Shown in pieces: positions 43,357-51,293 of a stretch of 64,000 bases of DNA. The first letter of the stretch is position 1, and each line of letters begins with the position of its first letter. Source of the DNA: Blautia obeum ATCC 29174. Lineage in GTDB: Bacteria > Bacillota > Clostridia > Lachnospirales > Lachnospiraceae. Under the pieces are notes generated by a model, which was not told where the DNA came from, did no database searches, and saw nothing but the letters and a program-made list of their open reading frames with translations. The stretch is taken from assembly GCF_025147765.1 (NCBI RefSeq), contig NZ_CP102265.1, forward strand, positions 1,123,001 through 1,187,000. Reading direction: 5' to 3'. The position numbers were made by a program, and so were the translations under genes.

Positions 43357-44154
43357 GGTAAGACAGCAAAATCTATTCTAATCAGTTGTGGTGCAAGACT
43401 CGCACCCTTTGATATTGCGGAACTGCGGGAGCTTATGAGTTATGACGAGCTGGAATTGGATCTGGTTGGTGACAGGAAAACTGCATTGTTTGTCATTATT
43501 TCAGATACCGATGATACCTTTAATTTTATTGTTTCTATTATGTACACACAGCTTTTTAATCTGCTCTGTGACAGAGCTGATGATGTATATGGAGGCAGAC
43601 TTCCAATTCATGTGAGGTGTCTCCTTGACGAGTTTGCGAACATCGGACAAATTCCTAAATTTGAAAAATTAATTGCTACGATTAGAAGCCGGGAAATCTC
43701 AGCTTCTATTATTTTGCAGTCAAAGTCTCAGCTTAAGGCAATTTATAAGGATAATGCCGATACCATCGAAGGGAACTGTGATACGACCTTATTCCTGGGG
43801 GGAAAGGAAAAAACGACATTAAAGGAAATAGCGGAGATTTTGGGAAAAGAAACCATAGATCTGTATAACACATCGGATACGAGAGGCAGTCAGCGGTCTT
43901 ATGGAATGAACTACCAGAAAACAGGAAAGGAGTTGATGAGTCAGGATGAAATAGCAGTTATGGACGGAGGAAAATGTATTCTGCAGGTGAGAGGTGTCAG
44001 ACCATTTTTCTCAAATAAATACGATATTTGCAAACATAAAAATTACAAATATCTGTCCGATTATGACAAAAAGAATACCTTTGATATTGAAAAATATCTG
44101 AGTACTAATCTGATACTGAAACCAGAGGATGAAGTGGAACTGTATCAGATGTAA
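43357..44154 (+). pseudogene. VirD4/TcpA-type coupling protein, 3' part, interrupted
   Basis: From the GGT at 43357 the frame reads GKTAKSILISCGARLAPFDI and continues without a break to 44154. It contains LLDEFANIGQIPKFE (Walker B region), SREISASIILQSKSQLKAIY and QVRGVRPFFSNKYD, all typical of the coupling protein. An internal ATG at 43435 gives an ORF, but it lacks Walker A. The Walker A half is at 32651-33838. The stop codon overlaps the first base of palindrome copy 3. Confidence 0.9.
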
Positions 44155-44178
44155 CTTCTCGACAAATTGTCGGGAAGT
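44154..44178. repeat. 25 bp palindromic element, copy 3
   Basis: ACTTCTCGACAA, a central A, then TTGTCGGGAAGT. It differs from copy 2 only at the central base and lies directly at the virD4 stop. Confidence 0.8.
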
Positions 44179-44196
44179 GGATCATGGGAGGAAATC

Positions 44197-44298
44197 ATGA
44201 ATAATTTGGAAAAAGGGAACAGTCGGTATCCATCGACGAAAATGAATATACCGACTGTACGTGTGAGGAATTTTCCAAGTAGAAAATCCTATGCTTAG
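44197..44298 (+). CDS. 33-residue basic peptide between virD4 and maff2
   Basis: The ORF starts at ATG 44197 with GGGAGGAAATC upstream and reads MNNLEKGNSRYPSTK, then MNIPTVRVRNFPSRKSYA. The good ribosome site and compact ending make it a plausible small gene. I do not recognise a family. The remaining sequence to 44395 has no gene. Confidence 0.5.
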   Translation: MNNLEKGNSRYPSTKMNIPTVRVRNFPSRKSYA

Positions 44299-44395
44299 TG
44301 TAGCACAAAAGGCAGGGTTTATATAGTGTTTTCTTCCATTTCTGGAAAAAATCTAAGAAAGGACTGGAAAATGTAAGTTTTCCAAAGGTACACTT

Positions 44396-44548
44396 ATGGC
44401 ATTTTTTACAACGGCAATTACGACCTTAAAAACATTGGTTTGTGCGATCGGAGCCGGACTTGCAGCCTGGGGAGTGATCAATCTGCTGGAAGGATATGGA
44501 ACAGACAATCCGGGTGCAAAGTCACAAGGAATAAAACAGTTCATGGCT
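44396..44548 (+). pseudogene. Maff2-family T4SS membrane protein, 5' part (51 codons), interrupted
   Basis: The sequence MAFFTTAITTLKTLVCAIGAG, then LAAWGVINLLEGYG and DNPGAKSQGIKQFMA, is a Maff2 protein, a VirB2-like small hydrophobic subunit of Tn1549-type transfer systems. After MA the frame enters the second mobilizable element and stops at 44554. The missing end, GGGIVLIGINLIPQLATLFG, is at 54820-54883 in frame. Confidence 0.85.
44531..44547 (+). repeat. Left 17 bp attachment repeat of the maff2-inserted element
   Basis: ATAAAACAGTTCATGGC; the right copy at 54803-54819 differs at one base (G for C at the twelfth position). Confidence 0.78.
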
Positions 44549-44708
44549 AATTAAAGGGAACAAAAAGAAAGGAAAAGCCAATCCAGACGGTATCAGCGGC
44601 AGGATACAAGAATAAATTGTGATTTCACAAGATTGGTGTTATAATAAGAGAAAAGTTCCTGCCGGGGCAGCCGCCCCGGTGGTATGGATAGAAAGGCAGG
44701 AAAACAAT

Positions 44709-44981
44709 ATGCACATCAGCTATAAACCACTCTGGCACACACTGTTAGAGCGTGATATGAGGAAAGAGGATTTAAGGCTTGCCGCTGGTATGACAACGAA
44801 TATGATTGCCAACATGAGCAAAGAGGGAAAGCACATCAGCATGGACACATTAGCCCGTATCTGCGAAACGCTGAATTGTGAGATTACCGATGTGATTGAG
44901 TTAGTACCAGACGAGCCTGCTTCCACAGGAGGTAAGGAACATGAGCGAATTGAAACCAAGAATAACGGAAAACGGAATTGA
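44709..44981 (+). CDS. XRE-family regulator
   Basis: A 90-residue helix-turn-helix protein (KPLWHTLLERDMRKEDLRLAAGMTTNMIANMSKEGKHISMDTLARICETLNCEITDVIEL), a common short Cro/CI-like repressor. The start at 44709 follows AGGCAGGAAAACAAT. It overlaps tnpV by about 40 bases in another frame and probably controls the element's left-end transcript. Confidence 0.82.
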   Translation: MHISYKPLWHTLLERDMRKEDLRLAAGMTTNMIANMSKEGKHISMDTLARICETLNCEITDVIELVPDEPASTGGKEHERIETKNNGKRN

Positions 44982-45318
44982 TTATATCCTTGTCGGAGAT
45001 TACTACATCCCGGATTTGAAACTGCCGGAGGAACCCCGCCCTATCGGAAAGTACGGACGGATGCACCGGGAATATTTAAGAGAAGTCCACCCAGCCCGAT
45101 TGAACACATTGACACTGACCGGGGAGTTATGGACATATCTTGCAGACCTGAACGAACAGGCACAGGAACGGTTAGACACCATCATAGAGCAGATGAAAGC
45201 TGCCGAGGGCGTGACCGAGGAATTGAAGCGTACCTGTCAAATGGAATGGGTGCAGCGTTGCAATAACATTCACAACCGGGCAGAAGAAATTATTTTGCAT
45301 GAGATGGTTTATTCATAA
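44941..45318 (+). CDS. tnpV: TnpV-like transposon protein (second copy in the window)
   Basis: A 125-residue protein with GGAGGTAAGGAAC upstream. It shares NGIDYILVGDYYIPDL, PIGKYGRMHREYLREVHP and CQMEWVQRCNNIHNRAEEI with the copy at 35809-36153, though the two are clearly diverged. This places both mobilizable elements in the same broad superfamily. Confidence 0.82.
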   Translation: MSELKPRITENGIDYILVGDYYIPDLKLPEEPRPIGKYGRMHREYLREVHPARLNTLTLTGELWTYLADLNEQAQERLDTIIEQMKAAEGVTEELKRTCQMEWVQRCNNIHNRAEEIILHEMVYS

Positions 45319-45370
45319 ACGGTATGTCAGAATGACAATTACAAACTGAAAGCTGAAGGAGAGGAAATTT

Positions 45371-45988
45371 ATGAACAAAACCTTAACCCATAGTATGAAA
45401 TCCTATATAACAATTTTTTTGGTTGGTATTTTAGTCGGATGTATTTGCAGGCTTACAGATTATTGCCCAGCTGATACATTATGGAGTTTTTCGTCAATTC
45501 AAACACTATTGGGATTTTGGATTATTACCAATACCATCATTGTTTTAGCAAGTACTTCAAACATTTGTGCAGGGATTAGTTCGTTTTTATATATGTTTGG
45601 AATGACATTGAGTTTCTATGGATTACAAGCAATATTAGGAACATTCATACCTTTATTTTCTGGTGGTTTTCGTACTTCACTATTTATGATATTTACTATT
45701 TGTTCAATCCCTTGTGCAATAGCAGCGTTTATCTTATATTACTGGAATAAAGAACATATTTTTAATTCTATATTATATTCTCTGCCAGTAGGTGCTTTAG
45801 CCGCAGAAGCAATTGTAATTTTTATTTACTTTTTAGGGCATCATACATTCCTATTTCAGTTATTGATGGATGTAATAGGAGTGCTAATTTTTCTTTTCAT
45901 GTTCTATAAAAAAGCAAAAAGTAAGAAGCTTTTTCTAATCGCTTCGGTAATTAGTGCTTTGGTATTTTACTTTGTTTTTCCATGGTAA
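45371..45988 (+). CDS. Polytopic membrane protein, DUF6518-like, unknown function
   Basis: A 205-residue protein with about six hydrophobic helices (ITIFLVGILVGCICRL, LLGFWIITNTIIVLA, FLYMFGMTLSFYGL, LFMIFTICSIPCAIAAFIL, VGALAAEAIVIFIYFL, and a C-terminal pair). AGGAGAGGAAATTT precedes the ATG. Composition is far more AT-rich than its neighbours, which suggests it is cargo. I recall a similar family in Clostridia (DUF6518) but cannot verify it; no transport motif is visible. Confidence 0.6.
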   Translation: MNKTLTHSMKSYITIFLVGILVGCICRLTDYCPADTLWSFSSIQTLLGFWIITNTIIVLASTSNICAGISSFLYMFGMTLSFYGLQAILGTFIPLFSGGFRTSLFMIFTICSIPCAIAAFILYYWNKEHIFNSILYSLPVGALAAEAIVIFIYFLGHHTFLFQLLMDVIGVLIFLFMFYKKAKSKKLFLIASVISALVFYFVFPW

Positions 45989-46047
45989 TATGAAATTATA
46001 ATATACAACTTACCACTTCAAAATTTCAACTGAATAACCACAGCACA

Positions 46048-46095
46048 AACCGCTGCTACATGGAAGCCAACACAACCATGCAACAGCGGTTTTTT
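46048..46095 (+). terminator. Terminator between the membrane gene and the antisense regulator
   Basis: AACCGCTG pairs with CAGCGGTT across a loop that has an inner CATGG/CCATG stem, followed by TTTT. It ends plus-strand transcripts of the membrane gene. Confidence 0.7.
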
Positions 46096-46096
46096 G

Positions 46097-46903
46097 TTAC
46101 CGTTTTTTCCTCTGGCTGATAGGTGTTCCCATTTTCTTTGATTTTTGGAGAATCCGAATCAGCCAGCGAAATTCTTCTTCCGATAAATTTTTGTAGTTGA
46201 TACCGAGTTGCTTGCAGTAAAGCATTGCCAGTTTTTCCAAACGGCTGCCCTTGAAATTTTCGACCGCTTCCAGATTTTCTTTCAGTTCATCGGCAACGGT
46301 GGTCTGGGGAGCACTTTCGCTGTCTTTTTTGTGAGCTTCCCGAATATCCCGGATAATGAGGTTGAGGTCATCCAGAACCATGTGGCTGAAATACTCATCA
46401 TCGCTGATATGGGCAGCTTGCAGCACCTTCAAATGCGGGTCATCTTCGCCGGGGCGATACCGTTCAATGATTTCATGCCGGACGGTATCAACAAGGGCAT
46501 TGAGGTTTTGGATTTGCATGGTAGCAATCCCGTCCACATAAATCTCAATATCCGCAAGAAACTTGATAAAGTCCTTATGGGTGGCAAGTTCGCAGAGCAG
46601 ACGGTTGTTAATCCGACCGCTTTTCAGAAGTGCAACCATCTCATCATTCAAATGCAGCTCCGTCAATGGTGTGTTGATCTGCTCCCGGTTTTCTGTCCGG
46701 CACAGCAGATAATCAACGGAAACCCCATAGAAGTCTGCCAGCGTGATAAGGTTGCCATGATTGATTTCCTTAAAATCCTCTTTTTCATAACTTCCAAGAG
46801 CTGATTTGGAAATGCCCGTCAGCTTTGATAGTTCTTCCAGATTTAAGCCTTTGTCCTTGCGGAGTTCCCAAAGGCGTTCCTGTATGCTTGTTGCTCCTTT
46901 CAT
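46097..46903 (-). CDS. XRE-family regulator with long C-terminal domain (antisense)
   Basis: A 268-residue protein. The N-terminal helix-turn-helix is IQERLWELRKDKGLNLEELSKLTGISKSALGSYEKED, then a Phe/Tyr-rich DFYGVSVDYLLC typical of phage-like repressors. The remaining 190 residues are helical and unrecognised. GGAAGGGAGCG lies upstream on the minus strand. It faces the replication genes across a 480-base region and may repress them. Confidence 0.82.
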   Translation of the reverse strand: MKGATSIQERLWELRKDKGLNLEELSKLTGISKSALGSYEKEDFKEINHGNLITLADFYGVSVDYLLCRTENREQINTPLTELHLNDEMVALLKSGRINNRLLCELATHKDFIKFLADIEIYVDGIATMQIQNLNALVDTVRHEIIERYRPGEDDPHLKVLQAAHISDDEYFSHMVLDDLNLIIRDIREAHKKDSESAPQTTVADELKENLEAVENFKGSRLEKLAMLYCKQLGINYKNLSEEEFRWLIRILQKSKKMGTPISQRKKR

Positions 46904-47386
46904 GGGTGCACGCTCCCTTCCAACGGTTTCATTGCTGCCGCTTATCTGGATTATATCACACTTTCCGTAATCGTGGAAATTTCTGATTTTTACCCTTAAT
47001 TCCTACTTTGTGGACATACGGCACAGGGCACAAAAATGTTCTATGATACAGGTAGTTCATCGATGGATTATTCCAATCGAATGACCAGCCTGTGTGGGAT
47101 ATGCTTCCCCGGCGATGTAGTGCCATGACTTTTGGCAGGGATGTGGAGGAACCCTGACCGAAACGAGCGTACCAAAGGGAGCGATACGCCGCTGTGAGAT
47201 TCAGGGGAGGAACGACACCGGGGAGAACTGGCGAACTGACACCGAAATGATACCGAAACACGACAATCTGATAGGGGGACAGTCTACCCTATCGCTGATA
47301 CTTCGGGAGATTTTAAGCGGCTCTATGGCTGTAATTTTGCCGAAAATCGCCCCGAAACCATACACTAAAACGGGAGGAAGCGCAAT
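46904..47386. other. Divergent regulatory region with short ACCGAAA-type repeats
   Basis: No gene supported. Several short blocks recur between about 47155 and 47360: GACCGAAAC, ACACCGAAA, ATACCGAAAC, TTGCCGAAAA and CCCCGAAAC. They lie upstream of a RepA-like gene and could be iterons of the excised circle's origin or operators for the antisense regulator. The spacing is not regular. Confidence 0.4.
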
Positions 47387-47575
47387 ATGCCGAGAATGAG
47401 CAAAAAGAGGAAGCATGAGCTTTCCTTTTACCTCAATGACCGGGGGCGTGTCACTTACAACGAATTATGCCGGAAATGCCAGCATGGGTGCAAGCAGAGC
47501 TTCCGGGCGGTTGTGGTTGACTGCCCCCGTTATTTATCCAAACGAGCAAAGAAAAAGGAGGAACACACAGAATGA
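47387..47575 (+). CDS. Small cysteine-rich protein
   Basis: A 62-residue basic protein with CGGGAGGAAGCGCAAT upstream. CxxCxxxC in ELCRKCQHGCKQ plus a later VDCP gives four cysteines that could form a zinc site. The start MPRMSKKRKHELSFYLNDRGR is strongly basic. It overlaps the RepA-like gene by ATGA and probably belongs to the replication module. Confidence 0.65.
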   Translation: MPRMSKKRKHELSFYLNDRGRVTYNELCRKCQHGCKQSFRAVVVDCPRYLSKRAKKKEEHTE

Positions 47576-47913
47576 ATTTTGAATTTATGACGATAGACAC
47601 ACCATTGCCGCTCTGTATGCCCTTTCCCAGAGCGTTAACAGGATTTCCAGTCAGCAGCACCGCAAAGGTCATGTACTGCCGGATGCTGGACGCTATGCTA
47701 TCCAAAGGGCAGGAGGACGAGAACGGAATCCTGTTTGTCTGCTTCCCTGTCACAGCCCTTGCCGCAGTCCTGTCCCGCAGCTCTATGACGGTCAAGCGTT
47801 CTTTGAATGAACTGGAAACCGCCGGACTTATCATGCGGGTGCGTCAGGGCGTGGGAGAACCAAACCGGATTTATGTGCTGATACCGGGAAAGGAGGACGC
47901 TGCCCTTGCCTGA
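47572..47913 (+). CDS. RepA-like winged-helix protein
   Basis: A 113-residue protein consisting of little more than a RepA_N winged-helix domain: FPRALTGFPVSSTAKVMYCRMLDAML, then VCFPVTALAAVLSRSSMTVKRSLNELETAGLI and NRIYVLIP. Compared with a full initiator the C-terminal half is missing, which is normal in these mobilizable elements. It is coupled to the genes on both sides. Confidence 0.75.
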   Translation: MNFEFMTIDTPLPLCMPFPRALTGFPVSSTAKVMYCRMLDAMLSKGQEDENGILFVCFPVTALAAVLSRSSMTVKRSLNELETAGLIMRVRQGVGEPNRIYVLIPGKEDAALA

Positions 47914-48202
47914 TACATCAAAGCTGGAAAAGCTCAACCGGGAGCTGGAGAAAAGCGAAAAGAAACTGCGGAAAGCCATCAATGATGAAAAGGCATTGCA
48001 GCACCAGTTAAAGCAGCTTACCCGAAAGGAACGGACGCACCGGCTCTGTACTCGTGGCGGTATGCTGGAAAGTTTTCTGCAAGAGCCGGAACGCCTGACA
48101 GATGATGATGTCATGCTGTTGTTGAAACTCATTTTTCACAGGCAGGACACGCAGGAACTATTGAAAAAACTGCTGGAACGGGAGAAGCCGGAAACCCCTT
48201 AG
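47906..48202 (+). CDS. DUF3847 family protein (second copy in the window)
   Basis: A 98-residue protein starting at TTG 47906 within the previous gene, with GGAAAGGAGGACGC upstream. A coiled coil (KLEKLNRELEKSEKKLRKA) is followed by RTHRLCTRGGMLESF, the same core as the copy at 39322. Here it is separated from the relaxase by about 800 bases holding a structured region and a DUF4318 gene. Confidence 0.8.
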   Translation: MPDTSKLEKLNRELEKSEKKLRKAINDEKALQHQLKQLTRKERTHRLCTRGGMLESFLQEPERLTDDDVMLLLKLIFHRQDTQELLKKLLEREKPETP

Positions 48203-48595
48203 TTTACTAAGGGCGCAATTATACACCACCCAGAGGTTGGTGCATTGCGTTCTCCGAAGGCTCCTCGCCGGAGGGCTGTGATTTGTGCGAGCAATGAGCC
48301 GAACGAATATGCTTGCATATTCACTCGGCGAATGCCGCAGCAGCCGACAGAATGTCGGCTTCCGCAGTCATGGTCTGCTCCAAATCATACAGGGGACGCT
48401 ACGCTTCCCCTGCGCTGGCTACCACCAGCTACCCTTTTGTGGACTTGCCATCTGGGGACACCTTGCGTTGCAAGCTGTTCCCAGCCGACAAGTTTGAAGT
48501 TATAAGTGGATTTTTGCGAAGCTGTATGATACTATTATTTTATAACGCTTTGAAAATTCGTGGATTACTTAACAAATTAGAAGGAGGTATTTTAT
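48203..48595. other. Structured non-coding region, candidate oriT of the maff2-inserted element
   Basis: Multiple hairpins: GAATATGC/GCATATTC near 48304-48321, AGCCGACA/TGTCGGCT near 48343-48361 and CAGGGGA/TCCCCTG near 48389-48411. The block 48439-48498 shares ordered motifs with 39166-39224 in the other element. Short ORFs here differ in all frames and lack ribosome sites, so I do not call them. A structured RNA is the alternative. Confidence 0.5.
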
Positions 48596-48817
48596 ATGTT
48601 TAAAAAAGCTTTTTGGGTTCCTTATGAGGATAGTGCCAATTACCCAACTCTTGCAAAAACTATGGAAGCAATTTCAAAGTATTGTGAAGAAAATGGTAAG
48701 TCTTATACATTTATTAACGATGACGAAGTGGAGATAAATGGAAAAAGATATGAAATATATAGGGGCTACGAAAATGGTAGTAGGGGAAATTACGGCATAA
48801 AATGTAAAGAAAAATAA
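48596..48817 (+). CDS. DUF4318-like small protein
   Basis: A 73-residue protein with AGAAGGAGGTATTTTAT upstream. KKAFWVPYEDSANYPTL, AISKYCEENGKSYTFINDDEVEINGKRYEIYRGY matches the DUF4318 pattern (two-strand, one-helix fold). AT-rich composition contrasts with both neighbours, so it is probably cargo lying between the candidate oriT and the relaxase. The function is unknown. Confidence 0.65.
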   Translation: MFKKAFWVPYEDSANYPTLAKTMEAISKYCEENGKSYTFINDDEVEINGKRYEIYRGYENGSRGNYGIKCKEK

Positions 48818-49001
48818 ATCCAGTTTGTTATTCTACACACATCGGGTCAACTTGTCCCGAACTTTCACAACTAAATACCCGCCGCTTACACAGCGGCACA
48901 CCGAGCAGGAAATCTGAAAAAGGTCTCCTGCTTTTTTTCTGCCCAAAATGAGGTGGTAAAACGCCACCCCATCCACCAAGCATAGAAAGGAGGGATACGA
49001 A

Positions 49002-50582
49002 ATGCCCTGTCCACACAACGAAATCTCGATTGTTCAGCGTAGCCAACAGCAGTCTGCGGTTGCCGCCGCTGCCTACCAGAGCGGCGAAAAGCTGTTCTGT
49101 GAATACGACCAAGAAGTGAAGCACTACCCAGAAAAGCGAGGTATCGTCCACAATGAAATCCTGCTCCCGGCAAATGCCACGCCGGAGTATGCAGACCGCA
49201 ATACTTTATGGAACGCCGCCGAAGCTGTGGAGAAACAATGGAACTCCCAGCTTGCAAGGCGGTGGGTGCTTACCATTCCCAGAGAGATACCGCCCGACCA
49301 GTACGCTGTCCTTGTCCGGGAGTTCTGCCAGCAACAGTTTGTTTCCAAAGGCATGATTGCTGACTTTGCCATCCATGACCCCCACCCGCCGGGACACAAT
49401 CCTCACGCCCATGTCCTGCTCACTATGAGGGCAATGGACGAACATGGGAAATGGCTTTCCAAGAGCCGCAAGGTTTATGACCTTGACGAGAACGGGGAAC
49501 GGATAAAGCTGCCATCCGGCAGGTGGAAAAGCCACAAGGAGGATACGGTGGACTGGAACGACCAGAAGTATTGTGAAATCTGGCGGCATGAATGGGAGGT
49601 CATCCAGAACCGCTATCTGGAAGCCAATGATCGCCCGGAGCGTGTGGACTTGCGTTCCTATGCCAGACAGGGGCTTGATATTATCCCTACTGTCCATGAG
49701 GGTGCTGCTGTCCGGCAGATGGAAAAGCGAGGTATCCAGACGAATATCGGCAACCTGAACCGGGAAATCAGAGCCGCCAACCGCCTGATGAAGTCCATCC
49801 GGCAGCTTATCCAAAACCTCAAAGGCTGGATTACCGAGCTGGGAGAAAAACGGAAAGAACTGCTTGCACAAAAGGCGGCGGAGGAAGCGACACTTCTTCC
49901 AAATCTACTGATGAAATATATGGAGATACGAAAGGAAGAACGGAAGGACTGGACGAGGGCTGGACAAAATCGGGGGACTTCACAGGACTTAAAGGCAGTC
50001 AGCGAAGCCCTGTCCTATCTCCGGCAAAAGGGGCTTTCCACTGTGGAGGACTTGGAAGCCTTTCTGGAATCTTCCGGGAAATCAGCCGCAGATTACCGCA
50101 GTCAGATGAAGCCAAAGGAAGCCCGAAGCAAAGTGATTGACGGACTGCTTTCTGCCCGGACAGACTGCAAGGAATGTAAGCCTGTCTATGAGAAGTACCA
50201 GAAGATATTTTTTAAGAAAACAAAGGAGAAATTCAACCAGGAACACCCGGAGGTTGCCCGGTATGCGAAAGCCGCCGCCTACCTTGCCAAGCACCCGGAC
50301 GATAAGGACAGCACCCAAAAGAAGCTGCAAGAGGAGCAGGAAACGCTTCTGGAAGAAATTGCAGCCCTGAAAACACCTCTGATCGAGGTACAGGCTGATT
50401 TGAAGAAGCTGCGGGACATCCGCTACTGGGTACGGAAAGCCACACCCGGCACAGAGGAAAGCAAAGAGCCGCCCAAGAAGCAGCCCATCAAGGAAGTCTT
50501 GCAGGATAAGGCAGACGAGAAAAAAGCACAAAGAACCGCCCCGGCACAGGCGAAACACAGACAACAGGATATGGAACTTTAA
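49002..50582 (+). CDS. mobA: MobA/MobL-family relaxase (second copy in the window)
   Basis: A 526-residue relaxase with AGAAAGGAGGGATACGAA upstream. The N-terminus (SIVQRSQQQSAVAAAAYQSGEKL) and the metal-binding triad HNPHAHVLL near residue 131 define a MobQ-type domain. The C-terminus is a long helical, charged region. It shares the fold but not close identity with the relaxase at 39647-41143, so the two elements should recognise different transfer origins. Confidence 0.92.
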   Translation: MPCPHNEISIVQRSQQQSAVAAAAYQSGEKLFCEYDQEVKHYPEKRGIVHNEILLPANATPEYADRNTLWNAAEAVEKQWNSQLARRWVLTIPREIPPDQYAVLVREFCQQQFVSKGMIADFAIHDPHPPGHNPHAHVLLTMRAMDEHGKWLSKSRKVYDLDENGERIKLPSGRWKSHKEDTVDWNDQKYCEIWRHEWEVIQNRYLEANDRPERVDLRSYARQGLDIIPTVHEGAAVRQMEKRGIQTNIGNLNREIRAANRLMKSIRQLIQNLKGWITELGEKRKELLAQKAAEEATLLPNLLMKYMEIRKEERKDWTRAGQNRGTSQDLKAVSEALSYLRQKGLSTVEDLEAFLESSGKSAADYRSQMKPKEARSKVIDGLLSARTDCKECKPVYEKYQKIFFKKTKEKFNQEHPEVARYAKAAAYLAKHPDDKDSTQKKLQEEQETLLEEIAALKTPLIEVQADLKKLRDIRYWVRKATPGTEESKEPPKKQPIKEVLQDKADEKKAQRTAPAQAKHRQQDMEL

Positions 50583-50648
50583 CAGGCACTTGCCATTTTC
50601 AATCAGAGAATGTCAGGTGTTTTTTTCTTTTTTCAAGGAGGGATAGAT

Positions 50649-51293
50649 TTGAATGTATTTGAAGCTGTGAAGCAGTCCGTCACAACCAGACAGGCTGCGG
50701 AGCATTATGGAATCCATGTAGGGCGGAACGGGATGGCTTGCTGCCCGTTCCATCATGATAAAACCCCAAGCATGAAGCTGGATCGGCGTTACCACTGCTT
50801 CGGCTGCGGTGCGGATGGGGATGTGATTGATTTTGCCGCCGCCCTGTATGGGCTGGGAAAGAAAGAAGCCGCCGTACAGCTGGCACAGGACTTCGGGCTT
50901 TCCTATGAGGACTGGAAACCGCCGGGAAAAGCAAAAAAGCCAAAGCCCCGGCAGAAATCCCCGGAGGAACAGTTTCAGGAAGCAAAAAACCGCTGCTTCC
51001 GTATTCTTGCCGATTATCTCCACCTACTCCGAGTGTGGAGAAAGGAATATGCCCCGCACTCCCCGGAGGAAGTCTTTCATCCCCGGTTTGTGGAAGCCTT
51101 ACAGAAGCAAGACCATGTGGAATATCTGCTGGATGTGCTGCTGTTCGGGGAAACAGAGGAAAAAGCGGCTTTGATTACGGAATACGGAAAGGATGTGATA
51201 CAGCTTGAACAGCGAATGGCAGAGCTTGCAGCCGCAGACGCAGCAAGAACTAAAAAACACCATGAACGCCATGCAGCCGCCCCAGAGCATTGA
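50649..51293 (+). CDS. CHC2 zinc-finger primase-like protein
   Basis: A 214-residue protein starting at TTG 50649, seven bases after AAGGAGGG. The zinc motif is CCPFHHDKTPSM...YHCFGCGADGDVIDF (C-H-C-C spacing), as at the N-terminus of DnaG-type primases. No Toprim domain is present, so it is a stand-alone zinc-binding domain that probably acts with the overlapping VapE-like helicase in replication of the excised element. Confidence 0.88.
   Translation: MNVFEAVKQSVTTRQAAEHYGIHVGRNGMACCPFHHDKTPSMKLDRRYHCFGCGADGDVIDFAAALYGLGKKEAAVQLAQDFGLSYEDWKPPGKAKKPKPRQKSPEEQFQEAKNRCFRILADYLHLLRVWRKEYAPHSPEEVFHPRFVEALQKQDHVEYLLDVLLFGETEEKAALITEYGKDVIQLEQRMAELAAADAARTKKHHERHAAAPEH

Larger units (their letters stand above)
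33836..43359 (+). mobile_element. Tn4451-like mobilizable element inserted in virD4
   Basis: About 9.5 kb, bounded by GGT at 33836-33838 and 43357-43359. It carries tnpX (serine recombinase), tnpV, a bacteriocin-type ABC exporter pair, DUF3847, a MobA/L relaxase, a primase-helicase and tnpW. The core modules are GC-richer than the ICE, while the ABC cargo is AT-rich, so the cargo was probably acquired separately. The exact reconstruction of virD4 shows precise site-specific insertion. Confidence 0.88.

Noticed and set aside
43435..44154. Independent 239-codon gene
   Set aside because: It is the C-terminal half of VirD4 read from an internal ATG; the frame is continuous upstream to the insertion junction at 43357.
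48245..48603. Three overlapping plus-strand ORFs of 70-96 codons
   Set aside because: They lie in different frames over a multi-hairpin region shared in part with another element; no ribosome site and no conserved protein features.
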